DNA from: JAZSMS01 sp045536015
Lineage (GTDB): Bacteria > Bacillota > Clostridia > Christensenellales > QALW01
NCBI GenBank assembly: GCA_045536015.1
Contig: JAZSMS010000106.1
Span: 1-10,346 of the forward strand
DNA length: 10,346 bases
Reading direction: 5' to 3'
Shown: positions 1 through 6,810 of the stretch, piece by piece
Numbering within the stretch: position 1 is the first letter of the stretch
Layout: every line of letters starts with the position of its first letter
Made by a program: the position numbers and the translations under genes
Notes under the pieces: model-generated
The model's database searches: none
What the model was told of the DNA's origin: nothing
The model's input: only the letters and a program-made list of their open reading frames with translations

Positions 1-1028
1 CGTATTTCTTATCCAGAAATCAAACTACAAATGAAAAATTGAAACGAGTAATTGAAGATCTTCCGCAGTTTTGTAAAACACTTTTTATCGGCATTCAAAA
101 TAATACCGGTCCGCTTACACGCTTAAACTATGCTTACGATTTAAGGCTCTTCTTTGAATATTTTGCAAAAAAAACAAATAAGCAGGCTTCAGAATTTAAA
201 TTGTCTGATTTAAATGCTATTACTCTGCACGATATAGAAGAATTTTTAAATCATATTTCACTTTATACCAACGAAAAAGACGAGCTTATTGAAAATAAAG
301 AAACCGGTAAGGCTCGCAAAATTGCCGCAATAAGAACTATGTTTAAATATTTTTACAAAAGCGGCGATATCGAATCTAATGTCGCTTCCCTGCTGACTCT
401 TCCCCGCATTCACGAAAAAGCGATAATCAGGCTTGATGTTGATGAAATTGCAAAGCTTCTTGACGAGGTTGAGTCAGGAGAAGGCTTAACGGAAAAGCAA
501 AAACAGTTCCATACGCTTACAAAAGCGCGTGATCTGGCTATGCTTACGCTATTTTTAAGCACAGGAATACGTGTAAGCGAATGTGTTGGAATTAATTGTA
601 ATGATATTGATTTTAGAAATATGAGCATTAAAATAACGCGAAAAGGCGGAAATCAAACAGTTTTATATATTAGTGACGAAGCCGCCGAGGCGCTTAATTC
701 TTATTTTGAAGAACGAGCCTCTATGCGCGGTGCCGACGAGACGGATGCATTCTTTTTATCGCTTCAGGGCAAGCGAATTTCAACCCGTGCGGTGCAGAAT
801 TTAGTTAAAAAATACAGTAAAATAATTACACCGCTTAAAAAGATAACCCCGCACAAGCTTCGTTCTACCTATGGCACAACACTCTATAACGAAACCGGAG
901 ATATCTACCTTGTTGCTGATGTGTTAGGACATAAAGACGTAAACACAACACGGCGACATTATGCCGCAATGCAGGAAGAAAACCGTCGTCTTGCTGCAAA
1001 AGCAGTAACCTTAAGGGAAAAACAATGA
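1..1028 (+). CDS. Tyrosine recombinase (XerC/XerD-like integrase), 5' end beyond the window
   Basis: This is a site-specific tyrosine recombinase, which cuts and rejoins DNA through a covalent 3'-phosphotyrosine. The visible 341 residues hold an N-terminal SAM-like core-binding domain (about 20-125) and a C-terminal catalytic domain (about 135-335). Numbered from the first visible codon at base 3, the full catalytic set is present: R190 (STGIRVSE), K214 (RKGG), H284 and R287 (HKLR), H310 (LGH) and the nucleophile Y320 (HYAAM). The reading frame is open to the left edge. The only in-frame start visible is a TTG at 39 with no Shine-Dalgarno sequence, so the true start is probably a little upstream. 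The stop overlaps the next gene start by 4 bp (ATGA). It could be a housekeeping Xer paralogue or a domesticated integrase; the sequence does not decide. The family call is secure and the target site is unknown. Confidence 0.9.
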   Translation, partial: YFLSRNQTTNEKLKRVIEDLPQFCKTLFIGIQNNTGPLTRLNYAYDLRLFFEYFAKKTNKQASEFKLSDLNAITLHDIEEFLNHISLYTNEKDELIENKETGKARKIAAIRTMFKYFYKSGDIESNVASLLTLPRIHEKAIIRLDVDEIAKLLDEVESGEGLTEKQKQFHTLTKARDLAMLTLFLSTGIRVSECVGINCNDIDFRNMSIKITRKGGNQTVLYISDEAAEALNSYFEERASMRGADETDAFFLSLQGKRISTRAVQNLVKKYSKIITPLKKITPHKLRSTYGTTLYNETGDIYLVADVLGHKDVNTTRRHYAAMQEENRRLAAKAVTLREKQ

Positions 1029-3286
1029 ATTTTTATCAAATATCCGCAGGTGATTTAGCCGAATTTTGCTTTCCTGAAGGCTCGCTTGGCGCAATGCCCA
1101 GCTTAGAGCGAATGCACATCGGTTCGCGCGCGCATAAAAAACTTCAAAACGTCTATTCCGAAGACGAAAATATAAAATATCAGCGCGAAGTTCCGCTTGA
1201 TATTACCTTTGTGCGCGAAAATATAACCTTAAAAATTTCAGGCAGAGCCGACGGAATTATATTTGATAAAAAGAACTATTGTATTCACGAAATTAAATCT
1301 ACGTTTATAAGTGCTTTATCTATTGAATCGCCCATTAAAAAGGCTCATAAAGCACAAATGATGATTTACGCTTATATTTACGCATTAAACAATAATTTAA
1401 GCGCAATTAAAGGTAAGTTAAGCTATTTTTGTCTTGAAGACGATGAAATAGTCGATTTTGAATATTCGTTTAATTTTGATTCCTTGAAACCCGTAGTTGA
1501 GGCTATGGCGGATGAATATATAAAAATTCTTAAAATTAAGCAAAAAAGTGAAGAAGAATTTGAAAAAACAAAGTTGTCTCTTCCCTTTCCGTTTAAAAAA
1601 TTCCGTCTTTCCCAGCGCGAAGGTGCTGCACAAGTGTTTTCTGCCGTAAAAACAAACAAAAATTTATTTATTCAGGCACCGACCGGTAGCGGAAAAACTA
1701 TAATGACACTTTTTCCTGCCGTTAAAGCTGCCGAAAAAGACCAAAAAATTATATGCTTATGCGCAAAAAATCAGACTATTGGTGTAAATGCACAAGCGAT
1801 TGATTTGATGCGAAATAAGGGTCTAAGCGTAAAATCACTTACTATTACGGCAAAAAACAAGGCTTGCTTAATGGAAAACGTTGACTGCAATCCTGAAAAA
1901 TGCCCGTATGCGTTTGATTTTTACCCTAAATTACATAACGCGCTTGAAGAAATTTTATCTTTTGATGATTTTTCGGCAGAAAAAATTAAAGAGCTTGCTC
2001 AAAAGCATCAAATTTGCCCCTACGAGCTTTCGCTTGAATTAAGCGAATTTGCCCAAATTATTATTGCGGACTATAATTATTTGTTTGATCCCTGCGTATA
2101 TATCCGCCGCTTGTTTGATGAGCCGGGAAAATACGTCTTTTTAATTGATGAAGCGCATAACCTTATCGAGCGCGGAAGAGATATGTTTTCTTCCTCAATA
2201 AGTAAAAAAGAAATAAAAAAAGTAAAGGCAGAGCTTGATAAAAGCAACAAACTATATAAGCGATTAACAAAGTTAAACACGCAGGTTAACAAGTTTTTAA
2301 AGCAGGAAAACGAGCTTAAGGATATCGTTTTTGCTATGCTTTCTTGCCTAGAAAGTGCGCAGGAAGTAATTACTCCCCCGTCAATTTCGCTTTTTACTCA
2401 GGAACTTGTGCGTTTTAGTACAATTTACTCAACGTTGAACGAAAATTTTAAAACGTATTGTACCGAAGATTCGGTTATTATCCAGTGTCTTGATGCCTCG
2501 CCTTTTTTAGAGGAATCAATCAGTAAAGGAAATTCTACAATTTTATATTCTGCTACGCTTTCGCCGTACGAGTTTTATAAAAATAGTATTCTGCCTAAAA
2601 CTGAAGTATTTGGCTATTCCCTACCCTATCCGTTTGACGCTCAAAATCTTTTGGTGCTTGCTGATTACAGTATCGATACCAGATATGAAAAACGAGAATT
2701 TTATTACGAAAAAATTGCAAGAAAAATCAAATTGTGTATAGAAAATGCACAAAAAAGTATCGTTGTATTTTTTCCATCATATAAGTTTTTAGAAAGCGTT
2801 TATGAATTGTGTGATTTTGCCGTTTTAAAACAGGAATCACAAATGAACGCCGACGATAAGGCAAATTTCTTAGAGCGTTTTATTAGCGGTAAAAACTGCG
2901 CGTTTTGCGTTATGGGTAGCCATTTTAGTGAAGGGATAGAATTTTTAAATCTTTCGGGGATAGTTATCGTAGGTGTTGCACTCCCCCAATTTAATCAAGA
3001 ACGCGAAAATATTAAAGAATACTTTGATAAAATTGATAAAGGCTTTGAATATGCATACTTATATCCGGGATTGAATAAAGTCTGCCAGGCGTCCGGCAGA
3101 CTTATAAGAAAAGCAGAAGATAAAGGTTTTATTTTATTGCTTGATAACCGTTTTAAAAAGTATAAAAATCTTCTTCCTGTGCACTGGAATATCAAAGAAA
3201 GTCACAATTTAGCACAAGATTTATCAGATTTTTATAAAAATGTTTCGTCAATAACGCCACCGCCTAAACAAACATCACCTGAATAA
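1025..3286 (+). CDS. PD-(D/E)XK nuclease fused to XPD/DinG-family Fe-S DNA helicase
   Basis: A 753-residue protein with two parts. Residues 1-170 look like a RecB/Cas4-type PD-(D/E)XK nuclease: H37, GRADG with D76, E89-I-K91, and a following QxxxY motif (Q111, Y115). Residues 190-745 are a superfamily 2 helicase of the XPD/Rad3/DinG group: FRLSQRE before the core, Walker A APTGSGKT (218-225), DEAH (375-378), SATLSP (509-514), GSHFSEG (631-637) and QASGRLIR (688-695). Four cysteines between Walker A and DEAH (C281, C288, C293, C331) match the Fe-S cluster ligands of this family, which is known to unwind 5' to 3'. The expected activity is therefore ATP-driven unwinding with strand cleavage, as in DNA repair. 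The start ATG overlaps the recombinase stop (ATGA), with AAGGGA upstream, so translation is probably coupled. The last 18 codons run antisense through the end of mnmA. The biological substrate is unknown. Confidence 0.88.
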   Translation: MNFYQISAGDLAEFCFPEGSLGAMPSLERMHIGSRAHKKLQNVYSEDENIKYQREVPLDITFVRENITLKISGRADGIIFDKKNYCIHEIKSTFISALSIESPIKKAHKAQMMIYAYIYALNNNLSAIKGKLSYFCLEDDEIVDFEYSFNFDSLKPVVEAMADEYIKILKIKQKSEEEFEKTKLSLPFPFKKFRLSQREGAAQVFSAVKTNKNLFIQAPTGSGKTIMTLFPAVKAAEKDQKIICLCAKNQTIGVNAQAIDLMRNKGLSVKSLTITAKNKACLMENVDCNPEKCPYAFDFYPKLHNALEEILSFDDFSAEKIKELAQKHQICPYELSLELSEFAQIIIADYNYLFDPCVYIRRLFDEPGKYVFLIDEAHNLIERGRDMFSSSISKKEIKKVKAELDKSNKLYKRLTKLNTQVNKFLKQENELKDIVFAMLSCLESAQEVITPPSISLFTQELVRFSTIYSTLNENFKTYCTEDSVIIQCLDASPFLEESISKGNSTILYSATLSPYEFYKNSILPKTEVFGYSLPYPFDAQNLLVLADYSIDTRYEKREFYYEKIARKIKLCIENAQKSIVVFFPSYKFLESVYELCDFAVLKQESQMNADDKANFLERFISGKNCAFCVMGSHFSEGIEFLNLSGIVIVGVALPQFNQERENIKEYFDKIDKGFEYAYLYPGLNKVCQASGRLIRKAEDKGFILLLDNRFKKYKNLLPVHWNIKESHNLAQDLSDFYKNVSSITPPPKQTSPE

Positions 3287-4302
3287 AGCACAACCGATTG
3301 ACCCGGTGTTACTGCACGTTGTTTATCTTTATGAGTTATAAACATTTCGTCACCCGAAATTTCAACGTGAACCTCTTGGTCAGGCTGACGGTAACGGAAT
3401 TTTGCCGTGCAATCAAAGCTTTTTGAGGGTGCCTCGCCAGAAATAAACGTTATTTGCGAGGCTTTTGACGAGGAAGTATACAACAACTCGTGTTCGCCCT
3501 GTGCGGCGTAAATTACGTTGTTTTTAACGTCTTTTTTTACAACAAACCAAGGCTCTCCACTACTGTCGGCACTGCCGCCGATACCAAGACCGTGTCGTTG
3601 CCCTATCGTATAATACATAGCACCGTCATGTGTACCAATTTTTTTGCCCGAAAGCGATAAAATATCACCTTTTGTTGCAGGCAGATACGTTGCTAAAAAT
3701 TCTCTAAAGCGACGTTCGCCAATAAAGCAAATACCTGTTGAATCTTTCTTTTTCCATGTTTCAAGACCCGATTTTTGTGCAATTTCACGCAGATCGGGTT
3801 TTAATAATTTTCCGATTGGAAACATTACGGGCGCAAGCTGTTTTTGATTAAGGGCATACAAAAAATACGTTTGATCCTTGTTTAAATCGGTTGCACGCAA
3901 AAGTGTCATAAGACCGTCACGCTTTTCAACGTTAGCATAATGCCCCGTGGCTATTGCCTGAGCATCCATTGAAAGTGCAAAGTTTAAAAATGCATCGAAC
4001 TTAATCTCTTTATTACATAAAACATCAGGATTAGGGGTTCTGCCTGCCGAATATTCTTGTAAAAAAAGTTTAAATACCTTGTCCCAGTACTCTTTTTCAA
4101 AATTAACCGAATAATAAGGGATACCAATTTTATCACAAACTGCGCGCACGTCGTCGTAATCTTGCTGTGCAGTGCACTGACCGTCTTTTTCATCATCCCA
4201 ATTCTTCATAAATACACCAACGCAGTCATACCCTTGTTGCTTTAACAAATAAGCCGCAACTGAGGAGTCTACCCCACCGGACATACCTATAACTACTCTC
4301 AT
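3232..4302 (-). CDS. mnmA: tRNA-specific 2-thiouridylase MnmA (TrmU)
   Basis: MnmA adenylates U34 of Lys, Glu and Gln tRNAs and replaces its 2-oxygen with sulfur delivered by a persulfide relay, giving s2U34 in the cytoplasm. The 356 residues match the family length. Visible marks are the PP-loop ATP site SGGVDSS (8-14), the catalytic cysteine C96 in NPDVLCNKEIKF, the second cysteine C192 in DSTGICFIGER, the tRNA-binding GQRHGLG stretch (234-240) and the C-terminal barrel ending in CLGGGVI. The ATG at 4302 has a GAGGT ribosome binding site at 4307-4311. No cysteine desulfurase gene (iscS/nifS) is seen next to it, so its sulfur donor must be encoded elsewhere. It lies 18 nt behind the terminator hairpin of the upstream gene, and I see no clear promoter of its own. 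Its 3' end overlaps the convergent helicase gene by 55 bp. Confidence 0.97.
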   Translation of the reverse strand: MRVVIGMSGGVDSSVAAYLLKQQGYDCVGVFMKNWDDEKDGQCTAQQDYDDVRAVCDKIGIPYYSVNFEKEYWDKVFKLFLQEYSAGRTPNPDVLCNKEIKFDAFLNFALSMDAQAIATGHYANVEKRDGLMTLLRATDLNKDQTYFLYALNQKQLAPVMFPIGKLLKPDLREIAQKSGLETWKKKDSTGICFIGERRFREFLATYLPATKGDILSLSGKKIGTHDGAMYYTIGQRHGLGIGGSADSSGEPWFVVKKDVKNNVIYAAQGEHELLYTSSSKASQITFISGEAPSKSFDCTAKFRYRQPDQEVHVEISGDEMFITHKDKQRAVTPGQSVVLYSGDVCLGGGVIDETFL

Positions 4303-4311
4303 AAATACCTC

Positions 4312-4340
4312 AAAATAAAAGCCCCGAGTTTTTCGGGGCT
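4312..4340 (-). terminator. Intrinsic terminator of the membrane-protein gene
   Basis: On the minus strand a stem of 8 bp (AGCCCCGA with TCGGGGCT, 4333-4340 and 4320-4327) closes a 5-nt loop and is followed by a T-rich run, TTTTATTTT. It starts 5 nt after the stop of the upstream gene. The T-run leads straight into the mnmA ribosome binding site. Confidence 0.88.
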
Positions 4341-4345
4341 AATTA

Positions 4346-5482
4346 TTAATTCTTCTTTTTCTTCTTAAAAACATCCTCGCCGTAAAGTCTTATCTGCTCT
4401 TTACGATATTCGTCATTTTCGCGATAGAAGTTAAATGCCGCAGCGAGAAGGATTAGAACACCCAACGCTATCAAAATAAAGAAACCGGGTGCAAAAGCAA
4501 ACTTGTTTGGTCCAAAGAATAATACGTAGTCCAAAACAGGAACAACGATAAGTCCAAGACCTAAAATAGCCGAAATAATGGTTGAAACAATCTTAAACTT
4601 TGCAGGAACGACAAATGCAAGTATGGTTGAAAGTGCTGCAGCAATTAAAAATACAAACATATAGGTATCTGTATTGTTTAAGGTAGCAGCGCCTTTTTTT
4701 GCAGAAAGCTGAAGCGAAGAAATGCCAAGGCCAATCTCACCAACAGTAGGAAGTACGTTCTTTAAATTATCACGGTATACAAGAAGATCATACATATCAA
4801 GAGGATAGTAAACTTCGTTTTCTTCACCTTTAGAATCTATTTCAGAACGTAATGAAACTGCAATAAACATACGTTTGGTTTCGCCTTCCTGAAGTGAAAG
4901 GTTTGTAACCTCGTTATCAGTTTCTCTTTTTTCGAGAACGCGAACATTTGCGTTATCATACTTACACCACATTGAAGAGGTATTGATAATACGGGAAGAC
5001 TCAAACTCTTCTTTATTGGGAATGTTATTAACGGTAATAACTTTATTTTTTCTGTCAAGAGAAAGCTGACATTTTGTTTCGTCTTTTGTTCCTTTATTAA
5101 GGATAAGTTTATAAAAACCAACAGAAACGTATCCAAGCTCATCGCTATCAGAATTCATGTCTCTGCCATAAGCAAAAAACTCTATCCAATAAGTGTTAAC
5201 TTGATTAGGAGTCGGAATTTTTTCTGAAACAGTTTCCGAACGTTCTTCATCTATGTAGATAAGCATAGGACGAGCTCTGTTAAATTCGTTAACAATATTA
5301 ACCGTTGGGTTGCTTTTACCAATATAAATATCGATAGTTTTTTCTTCAGTATTAATATCGCGTACCAAATCAATTGCCGAAATGTTCATATACGGAATAA
5401 AAATTGAAATGATAACAGCAAACGAAAGTACTGCAAGAATTATCTTTGTAAAAAGGCTGTTAATGTTTAAAATCTTTTTCAT
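4346..5482 (-). CDS. Hypothetical membrane protein, one N-terminal and three C-terminal TM segments
   Basis: I do not recognise this 378-residue protein. A hydrophobic segment at 11-32 acts as signal anchor. It is followed by a polar domain of about 240 residues (33-270), which by the usual topology rule would lie outside the cell and has only two cysteines (C138, C173). Three hydrophobic helices follow at about 273-293, 297-323 and 329-352, then a charged cytoplasmic tail ending in five lysines. No catalytic motif is evident. The ATG at 5482 has a GGGGG ribosome binding site at 5489-5493, 6 nt away. The gene stands alone, with its own promoter and operator-like dyad upstream and a terminator directly after the stop, which suggests a separately regulated single gene. 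Its base composition does not stand out from the neighbours. A role in the cell envelope is only a guess from topology. Confidence 0.85.
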   Translation of the reverse strand: MKKILNINSLFTKIILAVLSFAVIISIFIPYMNISAIDLVRDINTEEKTIDIYIGKSNPTVNIVNEFNRARPMLIYIDEERSETVSEKIPTPNQVNTYWIEFFAYGRDMNSDSDELGYVSVGFYKLILNKGTKDETKCQLSLDRKNKVITVNNIPNKEEFESSRIINTSSMWCKYDNANVRVLEKRETDNEVTNLSLQEGETKRMFIAVSLRSEIDSKGEENEVYYPLDMYDLLVYRDNLKNVLPTVGEIGLGISSLQLSAKKGAATLNNTDTYMFVFLIAAALSTILAFVVPAKFKIVSTIISAILGLGLIVVPVLDYVLFFGPNKFAFAPGFFILIALGVLILLAAAFNFYRENDEYRKEQIRLYGEDVFKKKKKN

Positions 5483-5495
5483 AGTAAACCCCCAT

Positions 5496-5520
5496 AATAG
5501 TATACAACAATTATACTATT
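5496..5520. repeat. Perfect 9-bp inverted repeat over -10 and start site (operator-like)
   Basis: AATAGTATA (5496-5504) and its exact complement TATACTATT (5512-5520) flank a 7-bp spacer. The dyad covers the -10 element and the predicted start site. A third copy of the half-site, AATAGTA (5537-5543), overlaps the -35 element. The transcript would begin inside the dyad, so it is better read as a DNA binding site than as an RNA hairpin. The binding protein is unknown. Confidence 0.6.
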
Positions 5521-5538
5521 CAAAAGTAGTTTCGTCAA
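5510..5538 (-). promoter_or_regulatory. Sigma-A-type promoter of the membrane-protein gene
   Basis: On the minus strand TTGACG (5533-5538) and a perfect TATAAT (5510-5515) are separated by 17 nt. The start of transcription should fall near 5503, giving a leader of only about 20 nt before the ATG at 5482. Confidence 0.85.
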
Positions 5539-5597
5539 TAGTAAAAGTCAAAAATAATGGCAAATCTTGCACAAAAAAATTTGTTATTTTTATAAAA

Positions 5598-5632
5598 ATT
5601 AAAAAAGAGTGCAGATAGCACTCTTTTTTAAT
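5598..5632 (-). terminator. Strong intrinsic terminator after rplS
   Basis: A perfect 15-bp stem closes a 5-nt loop (5613-5617). It begins directly after the rplS stop codon. The GC-rich core GAGTGC/GCACTC is flanked by six A and six T, so it ends in a T-run on either strand and could work in both directions. It separates rplS from the promoter of the membrane-protein gene. Confidence 0.93.
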
Positions 5633-5974
5633 TTACTGTAACTCTTTAACTTTAGCAGCTTTACCGATACGATCACGAAGATAGTAAAGTTTTGCTCTGC
5701 GAACACGACCACGACGAACAACCGTGATGCTACCTAAACGGGGCGAATGTACGGGGAACGTACGCTCAACGCCAACGCCGTAAGCTACACGACGAACGGT
5801 AAAAGTCTCGCGAGCACTGCCGTTTCTACGTGCGATAACGGTTCCTTCAAAAGCCTGAAGACGCTCATGGGTGCCTTCAACAACCTTAACCATTACCTTT
5901 ACTGTGTCACCAATGTGAAATTCGGGAATGTCGCTGCGAAGCTGTTCTGCTTCAATAGCCTTAATAAGTTCCAT
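5633..5974 (-). CDS. rplS: Large ribosomal subunit protein bL19
   Basis: bL19 sits at the 30S-50S interface of the 50S subunit, where it contacts 16S rRNA and helps form an intersubunit bridge. The 113 residues match the family length. Recognisable blocks are FHIGDTVKV (19-27), the RLQAFEGTVI core (38-47), ETFTVRR (56-62), GVGVERTFP (66-74) and the basic tail RRAKLYYLRDR (92-102). The ATG at 5974 has an AAGGAG ribosome binding site at 5980-5985. It is the last gene of the SRP/trmD cluster, as in other Firmicutes. A separate promoter and a structured leader between trmD and rplS suggest that L19 output is tuned apart from the upstream genes. Confidence 0.98.
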   Translation of the reverse strand: MELIKAIEAEQLRSDIPEFHIGDTVKVMVKVVEGTHERLQAFEGTVIARRNGSARETFTVRRVAYGVGVERTFPVHSPRLGSITVVRRGRVRRAKLYYLRDRIGKAAKVKELQ

Positions 5975-5986
5975 TTTATCTCCTTA

Positions 5987-6047
5987 TCCCTCATAGATGT
6001 TCATTAACTCGCTAAAAGCGGCTAAGCGGACCATCCGTATTTTGCCT
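5987..6047 (-). ncRNA. Candidate L19 leader (autoregulatory 5' UTR of rplS)
   Basis: The transcript between the rplS promoter and its ribosome binding site can fold. GAUGGUC (6029-6035) pairs with GAACAUC (5996-6002) with one mismatch, and inside it CGCU/AGCG (6010-6020) closes a UUU loop. Position, size and fold fit the known Firmicutes L19 leader class, in which L19 is thought to bind its own mRNA. The class assignment is from memory of the family and was not checked by a covariance search. Confidence 0.6.
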
Positions 6048-6051
6048 TAAT

Positions 6052-6080
6052 AATGTACCATATTAAACATTTTTTGGCAA
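6052..6080 (-). promoter_or_regulatory. Promoter of rplS with extended -10
   Basis: On the minus strand TTGCCA (6075-6080) is followed after 17 nt by TACATT (6052-6057). TGG directly before the latter makes an extended -10. It lies in the 113-nt gap after the trmD stop, and transcription should start near 6045-6047. Confidence 0.65.
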
Positions 6081-6087
6081 GTGTTTT

Positions 6088-6810
6088 TTAGTTATTTTTA
6101 AGTTTTTCTAAAAATTTAATGTCTTTTTCCGATAATTTAGCTTTTTCTAGTAGCTCCGGTCGCTTCATTAATGTTATTTCAAGCTGTTTTTCCCTCTGCC
6201 ACGCGGCAATTTCCTTATGATTTCCGCTAAGTAGAATCTCGGGAACGATCAAGCCGTTAAAGTCAGCAGGACGCGTATACTGCGGTGCTTCTAAAAGTCC
6301 GTCGGAAAAGCTATCGTCGTGTGCACTGACGTTGCTTCCTAAAACACCTTCAATAAAACGTGCAGTTGCGTCAATTACAGCTACTGCGGCAAGCTCTCCA
6401 CCGGTTAAAACGTAATCGCCAATAGAAATTTCGCGATCAATTAAGTTATCAATAACTCTTTGGTCAACGCCCTCGTAGTGACCGCAAAGAAAAATCAAAT
6501 GTTTTTCTCTTGAAAGCTCTTTTGCCATTTCACTATTAAAGACTTTGCCCTGCGGAGAAAGATAAATTGAAAGCGAATTTTCGGTTTTTATCTTTTCAAA
6601 CGCCGAAAAAATCGGTTGTGCCATCATAAGCATACCAACGCCACCACCAAAAGGATAATCGTCGGTATTATGGTGCTTATTATCGGCAAAATCACGGATA
6701 TTTATCACTTCGATATCCAGAATACCACTTTTTTGGGCGCGTCCTAAAATGCTTGCGTTTAGTAGCGGCTCAACCATTTCGGGAAAGACGGTTAAAACAC
6801 TAATCTTCAT
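6088..6810 (-). CDS. trmD: tRNA (guanine-N1)-methyltransferase TrmD
   Basis: TrmD transfers a methyl group from S-adenosylmethionine to N1 of G37, next to the anticodon, which prevents +1 frameshifting. It is a dimeric SPOUT enzyme with a trefoil-knot cofactor site. The 240 residues match the family. Visible marks are LTVFPEM (6-12), PFGGGVGM (53-60), the knot motifs CGHYEGVDQR (109-118) and IGDYVLTGGE (130-139), and the residues equivalent to catalytic R154 and D169 of the Haemophilus enzyme, R151 and D166, before QYTRP (177-181). I start it at the ATG at 6810 because GAGG lies 9 nt upstream and the family begins MKISVLT. The in-frame TTG at 6828 would add six atypical residues. The start overlaps the rimM end by 11 bp. 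Confidence 0.97.
   Translation of the reverse strand: MKISVLTVFPEMVEPLLNASILGRAQKSGILDIEVINIRDFADNKHHNTDDYPFGGGVGMLMMAQPIFSAFEKIKTENSLSIYLSPQGKVFNSEMAKELSREKHLIFLCGHYEGVDQRVIDNLIDREISIGDYVLTGGELAAVAVIDATARFIEGVLGSNVSAHDDSFSDGLLEAPQYTRPADFNGLIVPEILLSGNHKEIAAWQREKQLEITLMKRPELLEKAKLSEKDIKFLEKLKNN

Noticed and set aside
76..136. Possible Cas4-like association, because of the RecB-type nuclease domain in the helicase N-terminus (residues are of the 1025-3286 protein).
   Set aside because: The cysteine cluster of Cas4/AddB nucleases is absent from the nuclease part, and no CRISPR repeats or other cas genes are in the window.
39..1028. Recombinase starting at the TTG at 39.
   Set aside because: No Shine-Dalgarno sequence precedes it and the frame is open to the left edge; a start beyond the window is more likely.
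3228..3241. ATTTTTATAAAAAT palindrome near the convergent gene ends, considered as a terminator.
   Set aside because: It is purely A/T with no loop or GC core, and lies in coding sequence of the helicase; it would not make a stable RNA hairpin.
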